Positions 39,494 through 49,105 are shown, counted from the stretch's first letter. The stretch is 64,000 nucleotides of DNA from Shewanella sp. ANA-3 (GCF_000203935.1 NC_008577.1:1426001-1490000), one strand, 5' to 3'. Notes: generated by a model from the letters alone, not told the origin. Program-made: numbers and translations.

Positions 39494-40249
39494 ATGACCC
39501 AACAAACGCTGACCCGCTTGAGACACCTGAAACTGACCGGCATGGCGGATGCCGTGCAACAACAACTGGAACAGGCAAGTACCTACGAAGGGCTGCCCTT
39601 CATCGAGCGGCTAAGCCTGCTGGTCGAACACGAACAACTGAGCCGGGAGCAGCGTAAACAAGCTCGGCTGGTCAAGCAGGCGAGGCTCAAACTCCAGGCC
39701 ACGGTGCAAGAGGTGGACTACCAGTCTGCACGCAACCTGGAGCGGTCACAGGTGGCAAACCTGGCCCAAGGAGAGTGGCTGCGCCGGGGCCAGAACCTGC
39801 TCATTACCGGCCCCTGTGGCTGCGGAAAAACCTACCTAGCCTGTGCGCTGGGCTACCAAGCCTGTCAGCAGGGGCACAGCACTCGTTACTACCGGCTGCC
39901 GCGTCTGCTACTTGAGCTGAGCCAGGCCAAGGTAGATGGCAGTTACGCCAGACTGCTGGGTCAACTGGCAAGGATAGAGCTGCTGATCCTGGATGACTGG
40001 GGACTGGAAGCGGTGAATGCCGAGCAGCGCAACGCCCTGCTGGAGATCATGGATGATCGGTACGGGAAATACTCGACGGTCGTGGTCAGTCAGCTGCCAA
40101 CGGAAGAGTGGTACGCGAGCTTGGGGGACAACACTCTGGCAGATGCGATCCTGGACCGGCTGATGCACAACGCTCACCGGCTGTCACTGAAGGGAGAATC
40201 GATGAGAAAGAGGAGAAGTGAGTTGACCCAATCTGAACACTCGAGTTAG
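39494..40249 (+). CDS. istB: IS21 helper ATPase IstB
   Basis: 251 residues from ATG 39494. It is a DnaC-like AAA+ ATPase with Walker A 'GPCGCGKTY' and Walker B 'LLILDDWG', which assembles on DNA and directs IstA to target sites. The frame is open upstream to 39326, but only the product from 39494 matches the family. Confidence 0.95.
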   Translation: MTQQTLTRLRHLKLTGMADAVQQQLEQASTYEGLPFIERLSLLVEHEQLSREQRKQARLVKQARLKLQATVQEVDYQSARNLERSQVANLAQGEWLRRGQNLLITGPCGCGKTYLACALGYQACQQGHSTRYYRLPRLLLELSQAKVDGSYARLLGQLARIELLILDDWGLEAVNAEQRNALLEIMDDRYGKYSTVVVSQLPTEEWYASLGDNTLADAILDRLMHNAHRLSLKGESMRKRRSELTQSEHSS

Positions 40250-40329
40250 AAACGGGGTGACGTGAGCGCGTTAAGGATCAGGGTGTTCACGTTGGCCGGA
40301 ATGGCTGTTCAACTTCGCCGGAATACGCA

Positions 40330-40334
40330 CCATA
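40330..40334 (+). repeat. Target-site duplication of the IS21 element, right copy
   Basis: CCATA follows the CGCA right terminus and matches the left copy. Confidence 0.85.
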
Positions 40335-40417
40335 AGGGCCTGCGCGCTCCGCTTGCCAAGGGCGAGTGTATGTAGTGGGTAGGGTATGGGCGGTCTTACT
40401 GTTCCCTTCACCGTACC

Positions 40418-40433
40418 ACGGCGTTCTCGCCGT
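40418..40433. other. Short perfect hairpin in the radC leader
   Basis: ACGGCG-TTCT-CGCCGT forms a 6-bp stem in the 224-base GC-rich stretch between the IS21 end and radC. It has no U-tract. It may be a protein site or part of a longer structured region. I see no gene in this gap. Confidence 0.35.
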
Positions 40434-40553
40434 CAAGGGCTGCGCGTGCTCGCACGCTTGCGGCCATGGCCGTTCATGACCCTGTGACAGCTTGCGCTGC
40501 GCCGTGCTGACGCCGGTTCCGGGCAATTCCGCCCGAGCAACCGGAGCACGATC

Positions 40554-41063
40554 ATGACACAACTGTCCTTTTCCTCGTTCGATTCCTCTCTGCTGGTCCG
40601 TGACGCACAAGGGCGCTACCTGCCGGCGTCGGTAGATCAGATTCTTGACGCCGCGCGTCAGGTCATCGACCAGAAAATACAGCGTGGTATGTCCTTCACC
40701 TCACCAACACTTGTCAAAGAGTACCTGTGTGCCAAGCTGGCTGGTTTCGAGCACGAAGTCTTCGCAGTACTGTTCCTAGACTCGCAGCATCGCTTGATCG
40801 AATACACCGAGATGTTCAGGGGCACCATCGACAGTGCTTCGGTGTATCCACGCGAGGTGGTCAAGGAGGCCCTGAGGCTCAATGCGGCGGCGGTGATATT
40901 CTCGCATAATCACCCCAGCGGAAATTCCGAGCCGAGCCGTGCCGATGAAGCCATCACCAATCGGCTCAAGGAGGCTCTGGCTCTGGTGGATGTACGCTCG
41001 CTGGATCATGTCATTGTCGCCGGTAGCGATACTATGTCCTTTGCCGAACGTGGCCTGATCTGA
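40554..41063 (+). CDS. radC: RadC-like JAB-domain protein (ICE backbone)
   Basis: 169 residues, shorter than chromosomal RadC because it lacks the N-terminal HhH region. The RadC/JAB metal-binding motifs are complete: 'FEHEVFAVLFLD' then 'FSHNHPSGNSEPSRAD'. It is a regular gene of Tn4371-type ICEs and other islands. It was once linked to repair, but the molecular function is uncertain. A strong terminator follows. Confidence 0.9.
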   Translation: MTQLSFSSFDSSLLVRDAQGRYLPASVDQILDAARQVIDQKIQRGMSFTSPTLVKEYLCAKLAGFEHEVFAVLFLDSQHRLIEYTEMFRGTIDSASVYPREVVKEALRLNAAAVIFSHNHPSGNSEPSRADEAITNRLKEALALVDVRSLDHVIVAGSDTMSFAERGLI

Positions 41064-41066
41064 CCC

Positions 41067-41090
41067 AGGGGGCTTCGGCCCCCTTTTTTT
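41067..41090 (+). terminator. radC terminator
   Basis: GGGGGC-TTCG-GCCCCC (68-83 of the 41000 block) with a stable UUCG tetraloop and a seven-T tract. It separates radC from the convergent defence cluster. Confidence 0.95.
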
Positions 41091-41106
41091 GCTTCGCCGG
41101 ACTTTG

Positions 41107-41916
41107 CTACTTGGCTCCACTGCGTTCACGCTGCCGGAATCGTTTGATATATGCATCATCGACCAAGTCGTCGGGGTCAAGATCCAATGCGCAGTTGCCT
41201 AGTGAGGCCAGTGCCCGGTCGGAAAGCTTGAAGCCGTTTGGTAAGCGGCCGTAATTATCGGCGCAGTTCTCCTCAATAGCGGCGAACAGCGCTTTGAAAA
41301 AATCTGCCTTGGATGCACGGACTGCCGCAGTTGCGGCAGCGGTCAAGGGATCCGTTGCAGTCGTGTTGGCGGTCTTCGCATCTAATGCTAATACCTGCAA
41401 AAATTCGCTCAGTGAAGGCCAGTACTTGAGGTCAAATTGTCCTCTCAAAGCATCCAGGTGATCTTGTACATAGGACGTGAATAGATAATTGTGCTGGGAG
41501 GCCGCCTCAAGCACGTCGCAGACGTGATAGTGAGTATCACTACTAAAGCCAGATGTATTATGCAGGTCAGAACGTCGCTCCAGCAGCATTGCTAACTCTG
41601 TCGCCTTCTTTGCAATTTGGTGATTGGTCTTGGTGAGATCGTCTCGCGCAGTTCGCGCTCTCTGTATTTTCTCCGGGCTCCAGAAAGCGGCTGCACTCAG
41701 AACCAAACCAAGGAGAAGCGAGAGTGCTGGTGGGTGCAGGTGAAGCTTTTCATGCAGTTCTTCATAGACGTGCTTCATCTCAATCCCGCGATCTAGCAGC
41801 CGATCCGCGACGGCGCTTTCGCTTGGCAGGATATGGTGTTCACTGTTGTAACGAATTTCCTTTCGGAGAAAGTCTTCGCAGATCTGCTGTGGATTCATTG
41901 TTCCTGTTGAACTCAT
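41107..41916 (-). CDS. Unrecognised 269-residue protein at the end of the defence cluster
   Basis: ATG 41916 with GAGG upstream. No family recognised. The middle has one hydrophobic stretch ('PPALSLLLGLVLSAAAFW', about 62-79) that could be a membrane or buried helix, then a charged, coiled-coil-like region ('RARTARDDLTKTNHQIAKKATELAMLLERRSDL'), and a helical C-terminus. It lies about 150 bases after the helicase gene on the same strand, so membership of the same operon is likely but not certain. Confidence 0.6.
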   Translation of the reverse strand: MSSTGTMNPQQICEDFLRKEIRYNSEHHILPSESAVADRLLDRGIEMKHVYEELHEKLHLHPPALSLLLGLVLSAAAFWSPEKIQRARTARDDLTKTNHQIAKKATELAMLLERRSDLHNTSGFSSDTHYHVCDVLEAASQHNYLFTSYVQDHLDALRGQFDLKYWPSLSEFLQVLALDAKTANTTATDPLTAAATAAVRASKADFFKALFAAIEENCADNYGRLPNGFKLSDRALASLGNCALDLDPDDLVDDAYIKRFRQRERSGAK

Positions 41917-42066
41917 GGTCGATCCTCAATGTTGTAGTGCTCCACAGCATATTGAGTCAAAGCGAATTCGTCGGTATCTCAGCAAACACTATTTAATAGA
42001 CGTTGAGGTACCTCCATACCACTCACCAACTACACTATGATCGCCCTCATCGGTTCGAGTGGGCGA

Positions 42067-45000
42067 CTAAGGGGAAATTGGCATCTGTTCCTGCTCGCGC
42101 TCCGAAGTGGTCTGCAGTGGTAACAGATCCATGACATCACAAAACAACGCTCGATTCTTCCAGTCGTTTCTGTCGCCAATCACATAGAGGCGTCGTTTGG
42201 CGCGCGTTGCCGCTACATTCAAAAGATTCGGCTCCGAAACTGCCCAATTGCGGGCTCCCGAGCCAGCCGTATTCCCGCCCAGCACCAAAATGACAATAGG
42301 TGCTTCCTTGCCCTGCATGGTATGGATAGTGCCGGATATCATCTTGTCAGAGAGCATGCTTTTAAGATTTTCTTGGACGGCTTTGTACGGGGTGATGACC
42401 GCAATGTCTTCAGCCTTCACGCCATCCCTATGCAACAGCGTAAGCAGATCCTGAAGGGCCTTGCCTTCGGCTGGTACCCAGTTGTCTTGTGACGCCCCGC
42501 TGGCTTGAATCCATCCTGTCAGGAAGCTGGCAGGTGTTTCCTTGTCGGGGCGCGGTGTGAGGGTTCCATACACCATCGCTCCGTCATAGGCGATGCGATT
42601 AGCGAGCGCATACATGGGTTTGTCGCAGCGTCGGTGAACAACCAACGGTAATCCTACCCAAGTCTTGCCATCGGTCGGTCCAGCCATGCGCCCCCAGCGG
42701 GTAGCTTCATCAGCCAGTGTCTGTGCGGATTGTCGATTGGGGAGCCAGTGTGTATCGACTTGGTAGCGTGTACGCATATGTTCGAGCACGGCATCGGAGA
42801 CGGTGACGATCGGCTTGAGTTGAAGCGGATCGCCCACCAGCAATGCACGCCGGGACCGCCATAACGCGCCGACAGCTGCTTGGGGTGATGCCTGGCCAGC
42901 CTCGTCCACCAACAGCCAGCCAATATCGCCGCCCCCCAACGAGCCGAATGAGCGCGCAAACGACGCGAAGGTGCTACTCAATACCGGCACGACCATGAAC
43001 AGCGACGCCCAGGCAGAGCGAATAGCGTCACGCGAGATGCCGTGGTAGCGGGTGCCAGTCAACATTCCGTTGATGAGAAACAGATTTGAGCGCATACGGG
43101 ATGCTTCCAATTCAAAGAACACCCGATGAAGCTTGAGTGCCTGAATGAAGACGCGGGCCCGCGCTTGGCGCCAGCCTTCAAAGCGCCAAGGCTCGGCCAG
43201 CTCGATGGCATCGCCGCGACCAATAGCGCCGTCTTCCAGCCATGCGAGCAGGTGATCGGCTTGGCCTTCCCTTGCCACGTCGATGGCATCTTGCATGTGT
43301 GCTTGGCATTGGCTGCGCAAGCGTTGAAGCGCACGTCGCGTATCGGCGGTGTGCTTTTCTAAGCTCTCCCGCGAAGCACCCAGTTGCTTGGTGAGGCGTG
43401 CTATCCGGCTAAACTCGGATTTGGCCAAGTCGTGGTGGCTTTCGAGCCGTTTCCGCTTAGCATCCCAGTCTCGCTGCGCGCCCCAAAAACTGAAAACTTT
43501 CGCCCAAAATCCCGGCTTTCGTGCTTGATGCACCTCAAGTTCATACAAGCACTGTTTCAGCGCCATGCTGGCAGGACGGTTCTCTTCGGCATCCAGGCGA
43601 GAGAGTTGATTGACCGCATCAGCCAGTTTACTTTCAAGAGTGCGTAGCGCTTCAGATTGCTCCGCGACCTGCTTTCTTGTCTTGCAGAGGGCTTGGATCA
43701 GCTCGCGGATGCGATTGGCAGCAGCACACGTTCTGCGCACCTCTGTCTTGGCAGCCTCATAATCGGCGATGGCTTCCTGCCACAAGGCTTGGCGTTGTTC
43801 CGGGGAGCGAGTCTTGTTGACCTCAGCGCATGCACTGAGCCATCCGAGAAAGCCTTTCGGTCCTTCTTCCTTGTCCGCCGGTGCCTCGTCGCTCTCCTCG
43901 CTTGCACCAAACTTTTCCTCTACCGTGGAAGGCGTAGAAAACAAGGTATTTACAGCATCGCCAAATTCATCATCTAATTCGGCCTCATCTTCGGCGTCAG
44001 GGTCCGCCTTGTCGTCGCTGCCGAACGGGCGCTGACCATAGAAGTAGCGCTCCACGAACTTGGTTCGCCGCGTTTTGCTACCCAGCGCACCGGAAATCAA
44101 TCCCCACGCAGGTTTTCCACTCACCAGTTCGCCCAGCTCGGCGAAATACTCCGCCTCGGGCAGCCAGCTCTCGTCGATCTTGTCGCGCTGGGGTAATTCG
44201 AGCGTGACGTTTTCCACCGCGCCGTTATTGGACGAAGCCACAACGATCTCGAAGCCATACAGAGCTGGATCGAGTTTGAAGCACGACTGTTCCTTACCGC
44301 CATCATTGGCTGCTTCGCGTCCGTTTCGGACAAACCCATCGGAGGCGCGGGGTAGCTTGGCGAGCACATCGGCCCGGCTGGTAACAATGGTGGCAATCAA
44401 ATCACGCAGCAGCGTCGTCTTGCCTGTGCCTGGGGGGCCATTGATGCCCAACAGTCCTTGTCCGTTGCCAAGCGTGGCGAGGATCGTATTGACAGCCAAC
44501 TGCTGGGAATGCACCAGCCCCAGATGCTGTTCCGAGGGCCAGCAGCTCGTGGGATAGGCGTCTGGCATCAATCGATCGATTAGTGGTAGCGATTCGCGAT
44601 CATTGTCTATTTGCAATCGTAGTCGTGCATCGTGTCGATATAAGTATTGATCTAACGGATTGCTTTTTCCTCCCTTGATGATGCTGTCGGCGACGTTGGC
44701 GAGATCATCGAGCAGAAAGCTATTGAGTGGATCGTCTTCCGACTCTGGCTTGTTGGGATTGACAGGCTGGGAGCGAAAGCGAAATACGTGGCCGTCCATG
44801 TCACCAAAGAAACCCGCTACGCCGATGTATTGGAGAATCCAGTGTGTCAGTTCACGCAGCGCTCCGCTGGATACCTGACCCTCGAACAGCACTTTCACAT
44901 GATCGCCGATGGCTGTTTGGTCCTCCTCAAACCCTCTGGTCCAATCCTTTCCCGTCAACACCCGCCCCAGAAACCATGCTTCGCTGGAGAGCACGAAACT

Positions 45001-45351
45001 GTCATCGACGAACTGACCAGTCATAGTGAATTTCGCTGCGAATAGGGCCGACTCTCGATACTGTGGCTCACGATAGCCCTGATCAGCGCCATAGACTTCC
45101 TTGAGGTGTTCAGTGATACGCCGACTGTCATAGATATGGGCAAAGAGTGTGTGGCTCCAGACGCGCCGCTTGGGCAATTTTTGCTTTGCAACAATACTTG
45201 CCGTTGACCAAGGAGGGATAGGATTCCCTATGGGCGTGTTGTGAATGAACGCACCGTAGGAACTGCTGCGTTTCTTCAACTTAGGGGCAGACTGCGGTTG
45301 CAGCAACTCAACGGCATGCCAATACCGGACAATGCTTTCCTCTACTTTCAA
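42067..45351 (-). CDS. Superfamily 1 helicase (UPF1/DNA2-like, AAA_11/AAA_12)
   Basis: 1094 residues with a tentative TTG start at 45351; no ATG is available for the first 109 codons. Walker A 'GPPGTGKTT' (305-313), Walker B 'LLVDEAGQ' (about 813-820), motif III 'LVGDPLQLKPI', motif V 'TIHTMQGKEAPIV' and motif VI 'VAATRAKRRLYV' are all present. About 500 residues between motifs I and II include an acidic segment and long coiled coils. The N-terminal 300 residues are unassigned. SF1 enzymes of this kind translocate on single-stranded DNA or RNA. It lies 75 bases after the DisA_N gene on the same strand. Confidence 0.85.
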   Translation of the reverse strand: MKVEESIVRYWHAVELLQPQSAPKLKKRSSSYGAFIHNTPIGNPIPPWSTASIVAKQKLPKRRVWSHTLFAHIYDSRRITEHLKEVYGADQGYREPQYRESALFAAKFTMTGQFVDDSFVLSSEAWFLGRVLTGKDWTRGFEEDQTAIGDHVKVLFEGQVSSGALRELTHWILQYIGVAGFFGDMDGHVFRFRSQPVNPNKPESEDDPLNSFLLDDLANVADSIIKGGKSNPLDQYLYRHDARLRLQIDNDRESLPLIDRLMPDAYPTSCWPSEQHLGLVHSQQLAVNTILATLGNGQGLLGINGPPGTGKTTLLRDLIATIVTSRADVLAKLPRASDGFVRNGREAANDGGKEQSCFKLDPALYGFEIVVASSNNGAVENVTLELPQRDKIDESWLPEAEYFAELGELVSGKPAWGLISGALGSKTRRTKFVERYFYGQRPFGSDDKADPDAEDEAELDDEFGDAVNTLFSTPSTVEEKFGASEESDEAPADKEEGPKGFLGWLSACAEVNKTRSPEQRQALWQEAIADYEAAKTEVRRTCAAANRIRELIQALCKTRKQVAEQSEALRTLESKLADAVNQLSRLDAEENRPASMALKQCLYELEVHQARKPGFWAKVFSFWGAQRDWDAKRKRLESHHDLAKSEFSRIARLTKQLGASRESLEKHTADTRRALQRLRSQCQAHMQDAIDVAREGQADHLLAWLEDGAIGRGDAIELAEPWRFEGWRQARARVFIQALKLHRVFFELEASRMRSNLFLINGMLTGTRYHGISRDAIRSAWASLFMVVPVLSSTFASFARSFGSLGGGDIGWLLVDEAGQASPQAAVGALWRSRRALLVGDPLQLKPIVTVSDAVLEHMRTRYQVDTHWLPNRQSAQTLADEATRWGRMAGPTDGKTWVGLPLVVHRRCDKPMYALANRIAYDGAMVYGTLTPRPDKETPASFLTGWIQASGASQDNWVPAEGKALQDLLTLLHRDGVKAEDIAVITPYKAVQENLKSMLSDKMISGTIHTMQGKEAPIVILVLGGNTAGSGARNWAVSEPNLLNVAATRAKRRLYVIGDRNDWKNRALFCDVMDLLPLQTTSEREQEQMPISP

Positions 45352-45426
45352 AACTCTTTCCTATTCCTACAGTTGGTGAGGCCCATTGCAGTGGAGCTTA
45401 CGCCTCCATCGCGCGGCAGTAATCGG

Positions 45427-47172
45427 CTAGTCAGTAAGATAGCTTTCATCCATCTCGGGATGAGATTCAAACTTTTCCGTTCCGATGTAGATCAAGCCCA
45501 CTTCCTTCGGAAGAGCATCCAATCTTTCGATTGCATTGTTGATCCGAGAGCATTGCTCGTTATTGATGTAAAACCGATGTTCGTCCAGCCAGTTTCGAGA
45601 ATCGTGATAGTTGTCGAGTGTCGCCGCTTCTAACCGAGCTATATGCTGTTCTATCTTCGCACGGCTAACCAGCGGTCGGAGCCGAGGAATAATGTCGACG
45701 GTGCGATCATCAGATACGACAATGGCAAGCCTTCTGGGACAGCTCGCTGTTACGTAGCGAACGCCGGAATTGTATCGAGAGCCCCTTGAAGGCGTACATT
45801 GATCGGTCGCCTCGCCATCGAGAATGATCCCGATGGCATGGCAAAAGCCAGAGGGGTCGAGCAGTATGGTACCGTCGATTCCACTGACACTCTGCATCAA
45901 CGATTCAGAAAGCAAGGTTGGATCTATACAGGTACCCTGCTTTCTAAGCCGTCGTGCTTCGCTGGCTGCGTCGGCAGCGACGACAATCATGCTGCCGTAA
46001 TCTTGTCTAGTCTGGGCCAGCAATAGGCTCCATAGGTGCAATCCATTTTCCCGTGAAGCTTGTGGAAACAGGCGAGTATAGTTTGAGAGGAAGGCAGCCT
46101 TGTCGAAAGGTTCCTGCGGAAGCTTGGGCACAGCATAGTGACTGCGCAGCAGTACTTGATTGCCACAACGCAGCTCCCAGTGATAGTGATCGATAAAAGC
46201 AACTGTGAACGCATCCTGTGCGCTGAAATCGTGCGGATCCCTCAGCTTACCAAGTCCGTAAATGCGCTGACTGTCTGCAATGATGCCAACACCTGTTGTC
46301 GCCATCTGCAAGACCTTCCGCGCCCATCGTGGCTCACGAAAAGGAACCGGCTGAGCAAACTTTGCTAGGAATTCGATCGCATCGTTCTCGGGGTCGACGA
46401 GAGTAAGCTGACCAACACCTTTCGCCCCTTCATACATGAGAGATGAGATAAGGTTCATTACATCGAAAAGATCGGCATGAATATACCGCTTCTCGATTGA
46501 GAGTCCTGGAGTATGCAGGAAATTCTTCGCAGCAATGCGTACGATTTCTTCTGCATCTCTCATACTGTTTTGGATAAATCGTCCAGGCTGAGGGCTCTGC
46601 AACTCTTCAGTAGCCTCATGAAGAACTGCATACATCGCTGCATGTATCAAACTGCGAAGCCCACTTCCTTGTTGTCCTTTATCAACAGGCTTTGAAGGCA
46701 ACGGCGGGAACTGCACAAAAGTTGCGTTTGGAATCTGTATGACCGGGGTAATGTAGTAATCATCAATGCGTCTGACTTCGCCACAGAACGAAGCCACGTC
46801 GTGCTCGGCATCGAAGACCTTGAGAGCCTGCCCAACAGATATGCGTACCGAATCTCGGCGCATCCATTCAGGCTTGTCCCGCATACTTGCCTCGTCACCA
46901 TAAAAAAGGTTCTGCATATCGTGGTTGAGGTAAGTCGATTCGACTGAATCGAGCAAGCCATCAAATAGCGACAGGGGCCATTTTCCCGCTTCTGGCTCGA
47001 CGCAAACCGGATTCCGGTTTTCGCTATTAGGTCTTCGTGCTCCAACAAGAAGCACTTCTGCCTCTGCAGGTGCGCCCAACTCCCTAAGGACATTGCGAGC
47101 TAGCAACTGAATCCGAATTCTGTAGCTGTCTTGGTATCCCCACATGAAAAGGTTGATGACGCGACCGCCCAT
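45427..47172 (-). CDS. DisA_N (diadenylate-cyclase-like) protein with DACNV-like sensor domain
   Basis: 581 residues from ATG 47172, preceded by GGTGGAG; a GTG at 47184 is the alternative. The C-terminal region has the DisA_N fold: 'GIDGTILLDPSGFCHAIGII' (DGT at 433-435 in place of DGA) and 'GSRYNSGVRYV' (464-474, in place of the GTRHR motif), ending 'LAIVVSDDRTVDIIPRL'. The RYNS variant is how I remember DAC domains attached to predicted DACN-type sensors in conflict systems. The first ~370 residues would be the sensor. A c-di-AMP-like product is plausible but not assured. It follows the CD-NTase gene by 64 bases. Confidence 0.72.
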   Translation of the reverse strand: MGGRVINLFMWGYQDSYRIRIQLLARNVLRELGAPAEAEVLLVGARRPNSENRNPVCVEPEAGKWPLSLFDGLLDSVESTYLNHDMQNLFYGDEASMRDKPEWMRRDSVRISVGQALKVFDAEHDVASFCGEVRRIDDYYITPVIQIPNATFVQFPPLPSKPVDKGQQGSGLRSLIHAAMYAVLHEATEELQSPQPGRFIQNSMRDAEEIVRIAAKNFLHTPGLSIEKRYIHADLFDVMNLISSLMYEGAKGVGQLTLVDPENDAIEFLAKFAQPVPFREPRWARKVLQMATTGVGIIADSQRIYGLGKLRDPHDFSAQDAFTVAFIDHYHWELRCGNQVLLRSHYAVPKLPQEPFDKAAFLSNYTRLFPQASRENGLHLWSLLLAQTRQDYGSMIVVAADAASEARRLRKQGTCIDPTLLSESLMQSVSGIDGTILLDPSGFCHAIGIILDGEATDQCTPSRGSRYNSGVRYVTASCPRRLAIVVSDDRTVDIIPRLRPLVSRAKIEQHIARLEAATLDNYHDSRNWLDEHRFYINNEQCSRINNAIERLDALPKEVGLIYIGTEKFESHPEMDESYLTD

Positions 47173-47236
47173 TCCTAACTCCACCTACTTGCAGGCCGCA
47201 TTGTCCTAGCGGCGAATGCTTGTTTTTTGGCGTGCC

Positions 47237-48130
47237 TCACCAAGTATTCCAGAGGTCAATGCTGGCGTTGATAAATGTGTCCGCGTCAGCGCTTTCCCAA
47301 CAATTGGGCGCTCCACTGCGGAGCAGGTAGTACTGCTCATTGGCACACACTAATTTAGTCTTGTCCGCTTCATTCTGAATCCAATTTATTGCGTCGACGA
47401 AGGCGTCCGCATAACTGGAGCTGAATTTGTCGTTCGGGACGTTATAGAGCAAGCCTTCCAAGAAGTAGGACGGGGCGACTCCAGGTTGCAATGTGCCGTT
47501 ATCAACGAGCTTGCTTCTAATATTCTTCAGGACGCGAACCATAGGTTTGAGCCATTGGTTGCTGTCCTGATGCTTGGCGGTCAGGTTTTGCGAGTGCTGC
47601 TTCGGATAGTTGGCAATGCGTTCTCCTGCTCCATTGAAGAAACAGATGCCCTCGGTGTACTGCGCATCTTGGCTGCTCTTGAAATTCCAATAATGCCGGA
47701 ACTGCATCGCTGCGATGACATCGGCTTTCCGTCTGCTACCATTCGCCGCTACGGCAATGGCCTTGTCTCCGACCTTGACGTCAGAGCCAAAACGGTCAGT
47801 AAGCGCCTTAATTACATCCTTCTTGTACTGGTCATATGCGTAAGTGGCCGGAATACGTGCCTGGTCATATATCGCTTTATCTTCAGGCGAAAGCGATGTC
47901 AAATCGGTGTAGTAAACATCATCGAGTCGTATGACCACATCCACATCGCTTTCGGAGTAGATGTTTGTATCGTTTCCATAGGAGCCTTGCAGGAACACCT
48001 GATAGTTCTTGCCGTGGTACGCAGCACTCGCAGTCTCCAGTGCATCTTTGATGCTATGGTAGGTTGCAGCTGACTGCTTGATAGATCCTTGGTGGGACCA
48101 GACTTCGAGCTGTGACTCAGGTATTCCCAT
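47237..48130 (-). CDS. CD-NTase (cGAS/DncV-like nucleotidyltransferase) of a CBASS system
   Basis: 297 residues from ATG 48130 with GGGAGG upstream. The nucleotidyltransferase signature is intact: '[20 protein letters not shown]' gives GSYG (49-52) and the metal-binding pair D62/D64. The third carboxylate is D138 in 'RRKADVI'. Such enzymes make cyclic di- or trinucleotides on phage infection and activate a neighbouring effector. The product and clade cannot be read from the sequence by eye. No Cap2/Cap3 or HORMA/TRIP13 genes are present, so this is the short type I layout. It starts 12 bases after the patatin stop. Confidence 0.9.
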   Translation of the reverse strand: MGIPESQLEVWSHQGSIKQSAATYHSIKDALETASAAYHGKNYQVFLQGSYGNDTNIYSESDVDVVIRLDDVYYTDLTSLSPEDKAIYDQARIPATYAYDQYKKDVIKALTDRFGSDVKVGDKAIAVAANGSRRKADVIAAMQFRHYWNFKSSQDAQYTEGICFFNGAGERIANYPKQHSQNLTAKHQDSNQWLKPMVRVLKNIRSKLVDNGTLQPGVAPSYFLEGLLYNVPNDKFSSSYADAFVDAINWIQNEADKTKLVCANEQYYLLRSGAPNCWESADADTFINASIDLWNTW

Positions 48131-48142
48131 GCTCTGCCTCCC

Positions 48143-49105
48143 TCATATCAAAAACTCCTTTAGCTGTGCCTCATGCGCTGCGAACGATTCACTGCCGCGC
48201 TGTCGAAGGAGATTCAATTTATCAAGGTCGTGCTCAAGCAAGTCTGTCGCCATTTCTGGGCGCTCAAAGGTATCGCTGATACGAATTGTTGGAATGTCAT
48301 TGAATAGAATGTTGCGCAACTGATCCATTGATTGAGTGTTAATCTCAAGCGTCTTCTGAAGCAACTGGACGGCAAGCCATTTTTTGGCTATCCGCATCAG
48401 TAATCCCGGCTTTGGTTCAGGGTAAGTACCGACGCCGACGTTCACGACCCGAATATCTTTGCGTTCCATTTCTAAGGCGACAGTCGCGTCTGCTACTGCA
48501 AAAAGGGTGGGATTGTTTGCGCAATAGCCTCCATCGATCAATTCGATCTTGTCGCCGGCTGCAGTGACGACCGTCTTCCTATTGAAAAATGGATAGGCCG
48601 AACAAGACGCTTGCACTGCGTCAGCAATGCTGACTCCGAATCCAGGACTGAAGGTTCCCTTGCGGCCATGTGCCTGCGCAACGCTACCCTTGAAGATCAT
48701 GGGACGCTCGGTCATCCAACGGGTAGCGACGATACCGATACCCGTCTTGACATCTTCAAAAGTCTTGTCTGTAAATACTTCCTTCGCCAAATCTTGAAGT
48801 GCTGCTGTTCTTTCTGAAGCTGATCGGCTGGACATAACCCGCGGCACATGCGCGGTGTAGAGGGCGTGTATCTGGTCTACTTCATATCCTAGAGCGATGA
48901 GTGCAGCAATGATCGCCCCAGTGCTCGTGCCGAACACAAGGTCGAACCGCTTGTATAGTGGGCATCCAAGCATGGCCTCAATTTCCTTGAGAACGCCCAG
49001 TGTATAAAAGCCCTTTGCGCCACCGCCATCAAGAGCAAGGACACGGCATACGTTGTCGCTAGCGTATTCCTTGGAGAGCGATGAGGAGGAGGTGGCGTCG
49101 CTCAT
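48143..49105 (-). CDS. Patatin-like phospholipase, CBASS effector (CapV/CapE type)
   Basis: 320 residues. The patatin catalytic elements are complete: oxyanion 'DGGGAKG' (26-32), nucleophile Ser61 in 'GTSTG' (59-63), and the dyad Asp in 'DGG' (191-193). In CBASS, such phospholipases are switched on by the cyclic nucleotide and degrade the inner membrane, killing the infected cell. The start overlaps the stop of the HTH gene (ATGA at 49105-49102), so the two are coupled. Confidence 0.9.
   Translation of the reverse strand: MSDATSSSSLSKEYASDNVCRVLALDGGGAKGFYTLGVLKEIEAMLGCPLYKRFDLVFGTSTGAIIAALIALGYEVDQIHALYTAHVPRVMSSRSASERTAALQDLAKEVFTDKTFEDVKTGIGIVATRWMTERPMIFKGSVAQAHGRKGTFSPGFGVSIADAVQASCSAYPFFNRKTVVTAAGDKIELIDGGYCANNPTLFAVADATVALEMERKDIRVVNVGVGTYPEPKPGLLMRIAKKWLAVQLLQKTLEINTQSMDQLRNILFNDIPTIRISDTFERPEMATDLLEHDLDKLNLLRQRGSESFAAHEAQLKEFLI

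Larger units (their letters stand above)
37717..40329 (+). mobile_element. IS21-family insertion sequence, complete (2613 bp)
   Basis: The element begins TGCATATTCCGGC (37717) and ends GCCGGAATACGCA (40329), imperfect inverted termini of the TG...CA type. It carries istA and istB and is bounded by 5-bp duplications CCATA. Several internal TTCCGG...GAACA-type repeats at each end (for example 37717-37810 and 40289-40329) are the multiple transposase sites typical of IS21. It sits in the non-coding stretch between the AAA_28 gene and radC, so no gene was broken. Both genes look intact, so the element may be active. Confidence 0.93.
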
